Part shown: positions 33,439 through 45,352 of the stretch, one piece after another
How the letters are laid out: the number at the start of each line of letters is the position of its first letter
How positions within the stretch are numbered: the stretch's first letter is position 1
Assembly (NCBI GenBank): GCA_028095005.1
Contig: CM051462.1
Location: 128,826,752-128,890,751 of the forward strand
DNA from: Rhynchospora pubera
Lineage: Eukaryota > Streptophyta > Magnoliopsida > Poales > Cyperaceae
Length of the DNA stretch: 64,000 nt
Direction of reading: 5' to 3'
Program-made: the position numbers and the translations under genes
Notes under the pieces: model-generated
The model's input: only the letters and a program-made list of their open reading frames with translations
Databases searched by the model: none
What the model was told of the DNA's origin: nothing

Positions 33439-34836
33439 TCAGAAAGACCCGAAAGTGTTCTCTCCACTGTAGGTCATGTAGAGAAATCCATCTTCATCCT
33501 TGTTTTCTTCATAAATTGCCGACATCATGGCAGCTACATTTATCCCATAGAAATGTATTAGTCTCCTTCAGAGTCTATTATTTACAGCTAAATTCAGACC
33601 TAGAATAGCCTTTTCAGATTATTAGACTTACCAGTTGGCGGAAGTGTGTTCTTGACAAAGATGAAAATAGCCTTTTCAGCACTCAGCTTAATTCTCTTAC
33701 GTACCACATACACAAACTGGCCAACTGTCAGATCAGCTGGTACAAGATACCTGAACAACATATGATAGTGGTTATTAGTAATGTTCCTATATTTGTATTT
33801 GTAAGTTTAATAAAGGATTAGCATTAAGATTTCTAGAAAAGAATTGCTCACTTTTTCTTGTCAATGTCAGGAATATCGCTCCTCTCAGCCTTCTCCACAA
33901 TCACCTATATATCAGAAAGAACAGAACAAATTACATCCTACTATATGAACTTTGTATTGTTTGAATGAAGAAACATCAAATAATGGTACTAACAGGTATT
34001 CTATCAGGGTACTTCTCTCTGATGCGGGCAGACTCAGCTTGTCTCCTTTCTGAAAATTAGCAAATACTTTTATTATTTTGAACTGATACGTAAGAACACA
34101 ATTATAACATGAGAAGCCTGCAAACATTTGCAGTCAATATGATGTACTCTGATCAATATGTTTAAACAACAGATGCACCAAGAACATAAGGAGGAGTTTG
34201 GCTTGTATGAATTTAGTCTAACTTTTAGGTTAGTGAGTTCATTTGTTAACCAGGGGGGCACTTGGCGTACATGAGATTAGTCTAACTTTTAGGCTAGTAA
34301 CCTAACTTGTTAACCTACAATTGCCAAACGACTTTGAGGTCAACGGAGTTAGTACTCACGTTAGAACTAATATTTACTACATCTCAAACACTAATCCCAA
34401 AAGTACTAACTTTGATCCCTAACCTTGCTAACTTATGGTGTTGCTAAACGCCCCCCCTAGAAGTCAACAAATTTGCATAAAAATACTAACTTTAACCCTT
34501 GATTCCACTAATCTCTGGTGTTGCCAAACGCCCCCACTGATTTACAAAATAGTTGACCTCTCGTCCTGAATCTAGATCTCAATTACTGACCCATGTATTG
34601 TTGACTATGATTTAACTCTATTTCACAATGTTTCAGAGCAATAAGTAGACTAAATCAAGTTTATCAACAAATTGATCATCCTAATCAGAAACTAGATGCA
34701 ATTTCACAGAGAAGAAACCCTAATATCAAACTGAGCAATCTCGCACAGATCAGAAACCCAAAAAAAAGGGGAAAAAAACTTTAAGAAATTAGCACGAACC
34801 GAGAGGGTGCTCCAATTTGAACGAACTCCTGGCCAT
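33439..34836 (-). CDS. ATG8: autophagy-related ubiquitin-like protein ATG8
   Basis: Five exons on the minus strand: 34836-34800, 34049-33994, 33904-33852, 33750-33632, 33533-33439; 360 nt, 119 aa, the usual ATG8 length. ATG8 is trimmed by ATG4, joined to phosphatidylethanolamine and inserted in the autophagosome membrane, where it recruits cargo receptors with AIM motifs. Visible hallmarks are SSFKLEHPLERRQAESARIR (N-terminal helices), [40 protein letters not shown] (hydrophobic pockets), LPPTAAMMSAIYEENKDEDG and the C-terminal NTFG-SF. Gly117 is the expected ATG4 cleavage and lipidation site, leaving a two-residue tail. The start is fixed by the conserved N-terminus. The coding sequence shows no lesion. 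The long first intron contains a MITE-like element at 34253-34535. Confidence 0.96.
34253..34535. mobile_element. MITE-like element in ATG8 intron 1
   Basis: About 283 bp with inverted ends GGGGGGCACTTGGC and GCCAAACGCCCCC and repeated internal AAACGCCCCC and TAGTCTAACTTTTAGG motifs. No clear TSD, so the family is open. Confidence 0.6.
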
Positions 34837-37811
34837 CAAGTTCTTCTACTCTAAAAGTCAGAAACAAATCCGAAGGAAAAGGGTTAAATCATACGAGAAA
34901 TCATACAACTCCAACGGATCAAGAAAGAGGGAAGTGTTCTTACCAAAACCCAATTGTTGATGAAGGTAGCGTATTGGATTCAGAATTCAGATTAATTGAG
35001 AAATTGGATAGAATTAGGTAAAGATATAGAAATGGGGAAAGGCGAAGAATAGGTTAGCTTATAAGCACAAGAAACCTCTAAAATTGAAAATGCTTCATGT
35101 ACGCGATTTTAAATTCTGTTGTTATATTTGATTTCACTGCCATGTGGGACCAGGTAACAATTGGACCCGCAGGCTAGTGTATAGTGAGCTTTTTTTGTGG
35201 AACATTATAGGGATTTTTAGTGCGTATATAAGAATCTAGATATTCTACTCGGTGATTATTGAGAACAATTCTTCAAACAATAAATAAATAAGAAAAAACC
35301 GGAGATAATTCTAAATTATTATTGTTGAATTATGAATTATTCTTAGTTGAGTATGGATTTATTTAGAAATAAAGACATTCTAGACTATATATATTATAGC
35401 ACTTCTGGACCAAAAATGTCATAGATAAAAGATAACACTAAAATTATATCATGTTCCAAGTTCCAACCATAACAACAAAATTATAGTAAATTACCCGCGA
35501 CCCACTTAAGTGAAAATAGCGTCACTGGTAAATAAAAAAAGTTCATAAGTATAGAGCTCATACATATTAATTGTTATGCACTTTTTATGTATCATTCGAT
35601 GTTATAATATAAATATATTAAAGATTGAAAAATTTTAAATCATGAAAGGCTTTAATAATTTATGAACAATTAAGTACATCAATTTTCGTCCGAGACTGAT
35701 AAAGATCATCCCAATATTACTCATCCCATCATTCTTAAAAAACACATTTTTATTTTTAAAATGCAATTAATTAAACTCTAACTACAATTCCCTTCTCCCT
35801 TCCCCTCATCCTCCTCCCCTCCCAACATTATTTTTGTTGACTCACCCTCCTCTTATCTCTTGTTTTCTATTTTGTAAATATAATTGTGCTAGTTAATATA
35901 TATAATTGTGCAATTGTCCTAGTAACTAGAACAATTATGTATATGAATTAGGACAATTATATATATTAAGTAGAACAATTAGGTATATGTTCTAGTTGGA
36001 GCTAGGTATATACTGGAAACAGATTAGAAAATTGTCATTGTTCTACTTAATGTACATAATTGTTCTAGTTAATAAACCTAATTATTTTAGTTTGTAAATC
36101 TAATTGTGCTAATTAGTAAATTTAATTGTTCTAGTTGGGGAAGGGATCAACGACAGAGGGATGTGAATAGGATGAGAATAGTGCAGGCGCTGGATGAGGT
36201 GGATATGGGAAAGAAGGAAGGAAGACAAATACAAGGAAAGAGAGGACGAGGATGAGGGGAATGGACAAGGGAAAATACGGAGAAGGAAAAAGGAAATGAG
36301 GATGAGCATTGGATTAGTTGGGATGAGAAATAAGAAAATCTGTGGAATAATGGTAAGTAATTTTGGTTCTCGCTATCCAGTAAGCATTCATATGAATTCA
36401 CACTAATGATGTAATCCAATTTAAGTTTAACTAGGCCCATGAAGCTCCTTTAGCTAATTTGATATCAGCATCGTGTAAAGATGGTGAATAACTGAAGCTT
36501 CATTACAAACATTTTCTGCTCTTGAGGCCTTCAATACAATTAGTTTCTTTAGTAAGGTTGTCTGTGATATTTCAATTTTTTTTTTTTTGTGAGGTTTTTG
36601 AAAAGGTTAAACATAATTATCTTTCAACTTTTTAGGGCACAAAGAAGTGGGGTCCTATTGTTTACTGTTCAGATAGTTTTGTTCTTACAGTTTTAAGGCT
36701 CAGATGGAGTTCATTTTTCTTTTTATTGTATTTAGCTTTCGGGGATTCTAAAGGAGCTAGGATATACTGAAGAGATGGTGTACAAATTTTGATATGCTCA
36801 TTAAATATCGATTTCCTCTATCTTTTTATAATACGTTATTATGATTTTTTTCCCCTTATTATAAATAAAAGGCTGACATTTTATTATGGCCTGTTTATCT
36901 CACATAATGCAAAGATAATTTTTACTAATGTTATTTGTGTTTCATTTTCTCTATTTGTAAATTGATCGGACAATATTAAATCCCAGCTGGAATGCTTATC
37001 AATTCTATAAAGAGAAGCACTTTCATTTTGCTGATCTGTATGTTCCCATAAGCTACTTTATAATATTTTAATATATATGCCAATTTCTGCAAATTAAGAT
37101 AGTGGTTTGTTTTGCTATTTTGCAAGATAATATTTTGGTTTAACAAAAAAATCCATTTTTAATTATAGAAATAACAGTCAATTATCGAAAAAAAATTATT
37201 TTAGATTGCTAAAATAGTGCCTATTGAATGGATGATATAGAAAATAGAAAATGTGGTAAAAAAATGTGGTTAAAAAAAACATCACGACTTTATTAATACT
37301 ATAAATTTATGGCAGTCGTCAAATCTCGTCAAGCTTCTATAATACCTCACTTGAAAGTTTCTTTGCTAATTCGTGCTTTATGGGTTCCAAAATTCAATCC
37401 GAAAAAAAATGCTTTTTACTTAGTTTCATATTCTGCATATATTGTGTCTATATTATCTTCGATTATATGTAAATTCAAATATGAACATGCTGTTTTTCCC
37501 TTTCTAATGTAAGCCCAATTGCACGTTAGTCCATATATTTATTATTTATTATGTAAAAAAGTTCGATTTTGTCATATTCGTTTTGTAGACTTTTTCATGC
37601 GGACTAGTCACAGCAAAACACGCCAATTTCATGCAGACTTTTTCATATTCGATTCTATTTTTTGGGTCGTTCCAAGAGGCAAACAAACTTCATAAAAGTG
37701 CAAGGGAAAAGGAGTTATGTTTTCAACAAGGTTCCCACGTAAAATCAGTACCAGTGCTAGTGCAACTGTGCAAGGACAAACAATTTGTATGGGAAAATAT
37801 ATATATATATA
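34837..37811. other. ATG8 upstream and intergenic
   Basis: No gene recognised. Contains ATG8 5' UTR sequence, a run of related AACAATTATGTATATGAATT-type words (about 35875-36130) and a purine-rich stretch (about 36130-36320). Open frames in it are compositional. Confidence 0.5.
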
Positions 37812-38179
37812 GAGTTTAGCTACGGTGAGTCGCGACTCACGGATCCTCCGGTGAGTCGCGACCAAAACTTCTAGATCTAGATCGATCATACCGTCCAATA
37901 TGATCTCCCTATTGAAATCTCAGTGCAAACCAAATTTTTTATTTTTTCGAAATTTTTAAGTATTTTTTTCGGATTTTTAAAAACTGATGTTTTTGAATGG
38001 TTCAGAACCAATTAGATTAACGATTTTCTAAAATTTCAAAAAAATACTTAAAAATTTCGAAAAAATAAAAAATTCGGTCTACATGGAGATTTCAATAGGG
38101 AGATCATATTGGACGGTTTGGATCGGTCATTTTGATCTAGATCTAGGAGTTTTGGTCGCGACTCACCGTAGCTAAACTC
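37812..38179. mobile_element. long-TIR element with GAGTCGCGAC arms
   Basis: 368 bp with GAGTTTAGCTACGGTGAGTC at the left and its inverse at the right. Pairing extends far inward (TCGCGACCAAAAC, TCTAGATCTAGATC, CCAATATGATCTCCCTATTG). The left arm has an extra inner copy of GGTGAGTCGCGAC. It sits inside a TA run on both sides, so a TSD exists but its length cannot be read. Confidence 0.75.
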
Positions 38180-40242
38180 TATATATATATATATATTTGC
38201 TCGAATATTCCCTGGAAATCGGTATCGCGGAGCGGATTCTTAAAATGTCAGCATAAAATATTAACACGCAACGCAAGTCGGTTGTCCTTGTGCGAAATTA
38301 TTTCTTTGTTCTTCCCGTTTCGGAAAAAAAAACAAGCGGGAAATTAAAAAATTATTTCGGATTACTATTTTTTCATAAAATGAATTTTAATTTTTATTAA
38401 AATGATGATATATCCCTCTACTTTATCGAAAAAAAAATTAATAAAATATATGAACAATATGCAAGTCATTATTTGAAAACAGATTGGGAATTTATCGTTA
38501 ACCAATTATTTTTTCTTGTATATCTACACACCAATATTTATTTATTTTTTTACTTCTATCGCTTATGAGTATCATCCGCAGACCGCAGATGAATAACTCG
38601 TAGAACTCAATGGAGCCTATGATTTGAAATTTGTATATATCCAAGCCCATTATAAGGTTGAAATCCGACACAACCCAATCTCAACAATTTTGTAAATTTG
38701 TACTTGCTGGTCCTATAATAATAATATACAAAATTATTTCCAGTGAAGCCTAATGCCGACAAATGTTAAAATTTTATAACACTCATTTTGAGCTGCGCAT
38801 ACACACCGAAAAATTAAAAAAATAATATTAAATTAATATAATATATAATATCAATATAATAATATTTTTTAAATAGTATCACAAGATCGGAATATGGGAT
38901 TCCGAACTTAGCTAAGATCTATTTTTACATGCAATTTTATAATTTAAAAGTCATAATTTATAATTTAAGTTTGTTCTTGCTATATCTATTTTTTTTTCTT
39001 GCTTTATTCAATTGCAATATGCATATAGCATGTAAAAAAAAAGTTAGTCTGCAATTTATAAATAAGGAGGTCTGACTTGCAAAATTACCACATGAACCAC
39101 CTTCGAAGTCCTTGTACCCCATGTCCTTGGTCTCTATTCAGAAAAAAATGTTGGTTCTCGATCTCCATGACCTCGATTTGCTCCAGCGAAAAATGAGAAA
39201 AAAACCGACACCAAAATTGAGATTGTTCCGGTTTATCCGGTGCTTCACCGATAATTTCAGTATAAAAAAGACGCGGTATTAGAGCAATTTCATACAGGAT
39301 CCTTTACCCGATATTTCTGGTATCTGGTCCGGTTTAATAAAAACACTGTTCTTAAGGAAATTTTGCATACATTTTGTCGGTGCATAATACATTTTTTACT
39401 TGTACAAAAACTTTTGCTTAAAAACAGTAAACTATGCATTGAATTATATTAATTGGAAAAAAAAACATTCCATTAAAAATAATTGGCAGTTTGGTATAAT
39501 AAATACGTGAAGTAGCTGATCCAGTAAAAGAAAATCCTAGCAAAAGATAATTTACAAGAAAAGGACTGGCAGGGCAAATGCCCAATGTTGTTTGTTGTGT
39601 TAATCCTGAATCAATAGACCGCATCTTTATTGGTTGCCTCTTTGTAAAACCTCTTTTTGGTTTTGGGTAGCTAACCGTGTGTTAATTCCAACTCTTGGAA
39701 TTGCTTTCAGTATTTCATTTCTTATGCACTTATATAATATGTCTTCAATTGATAAACAAGCTTTTTAAAATAGTAATTAGTGGAACTTGTTGGCCTCTCT
39801 GTGGCTTCTGACTAATGACTAATGAGGAATGATATTGGATTTTCTGGTAAGGATCCTAAATCTATAATATCCCTACTAATACAAAAATTGTAACTTTGTT
39901 GATTATTGGACAAACAATAAAGATACTGCAAGTAAAATTAACTCAAAACTGGAAGGAGATTCCTCTCCAATCTAGCTAGAGCTTCGGCCAGTACCTGCTA
40001 TCCTCTATCCTGATAAGTTTCCAGTACCAGAAATAACAGTGTGTTGAGAAGACCCCTCTGGCAGCATGGTGGATGCATGTCAATACTTTTTATTCAATTA
40101 TTTGTGACAATTTTTTTGCGTTGCATTAGTAGCTATTTCAATCACTTTATATGGAGATTTACTGGGTGTAACAAATGGGAGATGTATAGCTTTATTGGTC
40201 AACAAATTTGTCGGTTTACTTGCATTTGCATACAATAGTTTA
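38180..40242. other. intergenic, no gene recognised
   Basis: AT-rich, with poly-A runs and short open frames without motifs. Nothing further supported. Confidence 0.5.
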
Positions 40243-40431
40243 GGCTCCGTTTGGATGTGTTGAGAATAAGGTAGGAAGAAGGAAGAAGGGAAGAAATTTA
40301 TTGGGAAGGGGTAAATTTATTGGGAAGTGTGTAACTTTTGTGAAGAGTTTGGATGGTTAGAAATAAATTTATTGAAAAAAATTCCTTATTCCTTATTCCT
40401 TCTTCCCACTTCCCACCATCCAAACACAGCC
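40243..40431. mobile_element. GGCTCCGTTTGGAT MITE, copy 3
   Basis: 189 bp, GGCTCCGTTTGGATG at the left, CCATCCAAACACAGCC at the right, with TTA on both sides (40240-40242 and 40432-40434). Same length as copy 1. Confidence 0.9.
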
Positions 40432-40550
40432 TTAGGAATCTGTCATTTCATGCAGTTAAACTTGGACATCATTCTTTTTAATTACAATAATAAAGATGTG
40501 AAACCAGGAAACAACCATGAACATAACGTTTTCTATCATTAAAATTGGAG

Positions 40551-41005
40551 GCATCAAGCTGGACCACAGCAAAATCATCAAGTTTGAAATTTGGAGTGTA
40601 CATAAATGCAACAGGAAATGATGATGTCAAACCCAATGTGAGTGAATTGGTTTGCAGCTTTGTATATATGAATATATGATACACAAGCTAAAGGAGGAGA
40701 TGGTGCTAACTGCTAAAAGCTGTGCTCAAGCTTGGCATTACCGATTTGTTGGAGGATATCAGGGCAGAGGATGATTTGATTATTATGCTCGTGCTGTGTT
40801 CTAAAGTCTCCGTTTGGATGCGTTGAGAAGAAGTAGGAAGAAGGAAGAAGGGAAGAAAAAAAATTATAAACAATCCAAACTCTTCACAAAGTTACACACT
40901 TCCCAATACTTCTTCTCACTTCTTCCCTTCTTTCCTTCTTCCCACACCTATCCAAACAGAGAGAAGACCTCTATTGGGGACATGAGAATTGCCTTTTCTA
41001 AGTAA
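40551..41005 (+). pseudogene. polyphenol oxidase relic (last exon), split by a MITE
   Basis: Starts GCATCAAGCTGGACCACAGC, matching the beginning of exon 4 of the intact gene at 62874, and ends GAATTGCCTTTTCTAAGTAA, matching that gene's last codons and stop. Similarity continues into the 3' UTR (TGCCTGAAGATACTTTT against GCTTGAAGATTCTTACTTTT). The KFDV-domain exon has several indels and in-frame stops (two TGA codons near 40606). A MITE (40807-40963) interrupts it shortly before the end. No other polyphenol oxidase exons were found nearby. It is a DNA-level partial copy, since the 3' flank is shared and no poly-A tail is seen. Confidence 0.85.
40807..40963. mobile_element. GGCTCCGTTTGGAT MITE, copy 4, inside polyphenol oxidase relic
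   Basis: 157 bp from TCTCCGTTTGGATGCG to CCTATCCAAACAGAGAG with AAG on both sides (40804-40806 and 40964-40966). The interior is a near-hairpin of AGAAGGAAGAAGGGAAG and its inverse. Confidence 0.82.
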
Positions 41006-42152
41006 AAAAACTGAACACGAAGGGTATAAAAAAGTGTGTTTTCTTAATATGCATGCCTGAAGATACTTTTCTTGTGTTTTATTTCTTTAATTTGGTAGGT
41101 CCTGTTCTTTAGTTGAATGGTCCTTGATCGGAAGAAAATAAGATATCTGATTTGTAGCGAAATAGGTGAAAACTAAATATCATATACACAGACCTCAATT
41201 ATATATATACTGTTGTTACAATATATTTCTCCTATTCAGTTTCTTGCTTTCATTAATTACCACATGAAACAATGCAATTATGCTTTTCTTGTACTTGAGT
41301 AAAAAGATGACAACAATGACGACAACAAAGACTTTAGTCCCATATAATTTGAGATAGGCTAGATATGAAACCGAATAAAAAGTTTCAGCAACGCCATATG
41401 TATTGGATTAATTACTAGTGTTTTTGGATCTTGTGTACTGTAGTTGTGATTTATTTATCTTTTTTTGTGAGCTAAATAAACTATATGAACTTGGGTGATT
41501 TGAGACACTAGCCCAATTAAAGGTTGTCTCAAGTCTATTGCCAGGTTTTAACAACTATGTCCAGACTAAAAAAACTTAGCTTACTATTTCACAAATAAAT
41601 TAGTCCATGTAAGAAAATAAAAAAATGAGAGACATGACAAGGGGAAAAAAAATTAAAGGTAGGCCGAAATTAGCTAGCATATCCGGCCCATTACTCAGAC
41701 GATATATCAAGATGCAGAGACAAGTTGGAACTTGGAAGCCCAGCGTTATTTTTTATTTCTCTGGATCGTCTTGCTTGTTTTTTCATATATGAAATTGTGT
41801 TTCCCCTCGAAGATGGGAGTTTAGTACGGGTTATAATAATTTTATAACTTTTTTAAAACTAAAGAAATTTAATTCCAACTGAAAGTAAAATAAGAATAAA
41901 ATGTGTATATATTGGTCCGTGTTATTTCTTAAATGACCTTTTTAAGTTTTTTAAAAAAATAAAAGGGCTGCTGTATGAGAAGCAAAACAGAATCGCTACC
42001 TGCAACCTCTCCCGATTTCTGCTGCTTCGGATTGAGGCATGCATAGGTTTTAGTTTCCACTTTCTCACGCCATATCTTAATTTTGACCCATCATACATTT
42101 CTCCATTTGGAAGGAACTGCAGAATCTGGATTATCTTTCCAGGAATTGTAAG
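41006..42152. other. intergenic with a dispersed-repeat fragment
   Basis: No gene. A block at about 41308-41376 (GACAACAAAGACTTTAGTCC followed by ATAGGCTAGATATGAA) resembles a sequence very widespread in plant genomes, often as AAAGCCTTAGTCCCA...GGTCGGCTA, and associated with SINE-type repeats. The match is by memory and degenerate. Confidence 0.4.
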
Positions 42153-42425
42153 TGCCATCGACAAATATATCATCCCGGCCATCGCTAAATACAAAATGAA
42201 CACATACAGCAAATAAGGTGAACATATAGACGATCTAAGTGACCACTTACAAACAAATAAGTGTTGTCACTACTTGTTCAGAAGTTTACATGCATATTCA
42301 ACTTATTTTTATTGATCTTATTTGTTTGTATGTGTTCACTTAGATTATCTATATGTTCACTTTATTTGCTGTATATGTTCACTTAATATTTAGCGATGGC
42401 AGGGATGGTAAAACTGCAGATGGCA
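42153..42425. mobile_element. foldback element with AAGTGAACA arms, second copy
   Basis: About 273 bp. The left arm (TGCCATCGACAAA, CATCCCGGCCATCGCTAAAT, then AATGAACACATACAGCAAAT) is inverted at the right end over roughly 115 bp. It shares CCATCGCTAAATA and AAGTGAACATATA with the element at 11103. No TSD could be fixed. Confidence 0.75.
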
Positions 42426-42486
42426 GTAATCAATTTCCTTATCTTTCATTAGCTCATTCCCGATTTCGATTTTTTTTTTTTAGAAA

Positions 42487-43165
42487 TAGGGCTGTCAACG
42501 GTAACTTTTAATCGTTTACTCTATCCGTATCGTATTCGATAAGACGGATATGGGTAAGGTTTTATTTTCGTTAAGTTATCGGATATGGGTATGGGTAAGA
42601 AAAAATTTTCGTTAATTTATTGGATAAGGGTAAGGATAACGCTATTTCGTAACCGTTATTTACCCATACCGTTATATATATAATATATAATTGATAATCA
42701 TTAATAGAAAAAGATATGATTATAATATCCAATTGATATGTTAATAACTAATAAGTCAATTCAATTGGTAGATTTAACTAAGACAATATACTACATTAAT
42801 AATTTATAATTCATGATGATGAGTAAGTAAACTTTTAATTATTAATTAGTTATATATATTTTTCATGAGAAGATATCATATGATTTTATTATATTTAAAG
42901 TATTATTCAATTTTGCACTTTATTATATTTATTTGATATTATTTATTCATCCATATTGTACATTTTTTTATTGAATTATTATTATCATTATTATTCGTTT
43001 TCTACTGTTATCCTACCCTTATCGTTAATTCATAACGGGTAAGGGTAAGGTACGGATAAGTTAATTTTTAACGGATACGAATAGGGTATGGATAAAGAAA
43101 ATTTTAACGGATGCGGATAACGAAAATGTCTCTACCATATCCTACTCTATCCATTGACAGCCCTA
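42487..43165 (+). mobile_element. hAT-type non-autonomous element, copy A
   Basis: 679 bp, TAGGGCTGTCAACGG at the left and CCATTGACAGCCCTA at the right, flanked by perfect 8-bp duplications TTTAGAAA (42479-42486 and 43166-43173). The interior is rich in GGATATGGGTAAGG and CCGTTATCC-type words in both orientations. Non-coding. Confidence 0.93.
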
Positions 43166-43173
43166 TTTAGAAA

Positions 43174-43449
43174 GACTAGCCAGCGGCTGACAGCTCATTC
43201 CCAAATTTGAAGTACTGGTTTCCACTTTTCTCGAATGTACCCAAACATTTGGCTTTGATAGTCGCCTTTGACACTTCTAATTTTGGGTATTGCAGCAACC
43301 TACCAAATCTCTAGTTTCTTCGTTCTCTTTTTTCAAATCGAACAATTATAAACGTAAAACATAGAAAGGTAGTTCGGCTCCGCGTGTCTTGATATTAATT
43401 TATTTGTTTGTCACCTCATATTAATTTATTTGTTTGTCACCTCAAATAT
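43174..43449. other. spacer between two inverted hAT copies
   Basis: No gene. Holds a short direct repeat of TATTAATTTATTTGTTTGTC at about 43392-43411 and 43418-43437. Confidence 0.6.
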
Positions 43450-44263
43450 TAGGGTTTGACGGATAGGGTACGATACGATAGAGATATTTTTCATATCCGT
43501 ATTCACTAAATTTTTTGTATACATATCCTACTCTTACCCGTTAAAATTTGTCTTTATCCGTATCCTACCCTTATCCGTTAAGAATTAACGATAAGAATAG
43601 GATAACGGTAGAAAATGAGTAATGTTGTTAATAACTCGATGAAAAAAATATTATACAATAGAGATAAATAAATATTATCTGATAAATATATTAATAAAGT
43701 GCAACATTGAATAATACTTTAAATATAACAAAATCATATTATATCTTCTCATGTCAATTGTCACAAAAAAATTACATAACTAATTACTAATTATACAATA
43801 TTTTCTCAAATGACAACCGAGAAGAAAGGATTTTCTGAAAAAAATTTACTATTTTTTTTAATGTAGCCCGTGAATGAAAAAAATATAATTAACATATCAA
43901 TTGAGTCTTACCATTATATCTTTCCAATTTAATGTAGTATTATTTCAATCAAATCTTGCCTAGTTTAATTATTAACATATCAATTGAATCTTACAATTAT
44001 ATCTTTCGAATTTTAGTTTGTTATTTAACTTATTAATTGCATCTTACAATTATATTTTTTGGTTATGATAAAGATTAACTGTACGGATAATTAACAAATA
44101 CGAAATAGCCTTATCCATACTCTTACCCATAAATTAACGAAATTTTTTATTTATCCATACTCATACCCGATAACTTAACGAAAATAAAACTTTAATCATA
44201 CTCGTCTTATCAAATACGATACGGATAGGATAAACGATTAAAAGAATATCATTGACAGTCTTA
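43450..44263 (-). mobile_element. hAT-type non-autonomous element, copy B (inverted)
   Basis: 814 bp, TAGGGTTTGACGG at the left and CATTGACAGTCTTA at the right, with 8-bp flanks TCAAATAT (43442-43449) and TCAAATAA (44264-44271), 7 of 8 matching. Its right half is the inverse of the left half of copy A over more than 150 bp, so the two copies lie in opposite orientation. Confidence 0.88.
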
Positions 44264-44348
44264 TCAAATAACCTTCGGGGAAGGGGAACAACACAGGTCA
44301 TGAGACAATCCAGTAAGAAAGTAAAGGAAAATTAATCAAAAGTGGTTC

Positions 44349-44850
44349 TGATAGGGCCTGAGCCTCATCGGCCCTCAAAAACTGGGTCAATCCAAGGACG
44401 AAAGATATAGGCCCACGAAAACCTTGCTGCCAGGACCATCCCGAAAAATGTTCCTAGAGCCTCGGAAGCGCTACCCTCCCCAGACCTAGAGGTCTTGGAG
44501 ATGCCCAAGGGATCGAAACGACGACGGACTACGGAAACACCCGGGGATGGGATCAGTAACTCCGGGGGGATATTGAGTCCGGAGATTCTACGGGGGACAT
44601 CGGTAATTCCGAAAGGCCCCAAGAGCATGGACGGTACGACCGACAGCTGGACTGACAGAAACAAGAATTTGTACTATTATAGGCTATATATAGAACACCC
44701 CATCACTAGGGAGGGGATGATCACTTTGCTAAAAATAGTATATAACTTGTACTAGTGATGGATTAATAACAAAAAATATAGCATTTCTATTTCTATCTCT
44801 CTCACTTTTAACTGTGCAAAACACCATTAATTATCGGGTAAACCTCTACA
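44349..44850. repeat. solo LTR, 502 bp
   Basis: Begins TGATAGGGCC, ends CCTCTACA, and is flanked by perfect 5-bp duplications GGTTC (44344-44348 and 44851-44855). It has a TATATATAG box at 44685-44693 and is GC-rich compared with its surroundings. No internal retroelement sequence adjoins it, so it is the product of LTR-LTR recombination. The superfamily is unknown. Confidence 0.82.
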
Positions 44851-44855
44851 GGTTC

Positions 44856-45352
44856 AAATAGTTCAATTTTTTTTTCGCGCGGTTGATATCTTGGTTTAAT
44901 TGGGCTGCTTATAGGGATAGAAAATAAAAATAATAATTAATAGAAATATTATCTTTATCTTTCAAGTCCTCATCTTTAAACATATCCAAAGTTTTCTATT
45001 CTATTTTTTCTAAAAAAGTTGAATAAATATGTGTGCATTAATTAGCGCAATACAATGTGCATTATGCAATAACAAATAGCAAAATTTCATTTTGAAAGAT
45101 CCCGAAAATTAATTCAAAAGATTAGGATAATTATTTGAAAGCTACTAATATACAATTTTTACATGGTCAAAATGACGTACGTGACTACGATCGACTGTTT
45201 TGCTTTAACTGAAATATACAACTGTGCATTGACGCAATAGTCGAGAATATATCCGCATACTGACTAAGTATACACCAATGCAATCTAGAAGTATGGATTT
45301 TAACATAGAGTTCAGTGAATTGTTTAAACAGTTAATCAAAGTTATTAAAAAA
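44856..45352. other. intergenic, no gene recognised
   Basis: AT-rich, nothing supported. The last nine bases (ATTAAAAAA, 45344-45352) are the target duplication of the next element. Confidence 0.55.

Noticed and set aside
44365..44755. Two overlapping frames on opposite strands
   Set aside because: They lie within the GC-rich solo LTR bounded by GGTTC duplications; a coding role is not needed to explain them.
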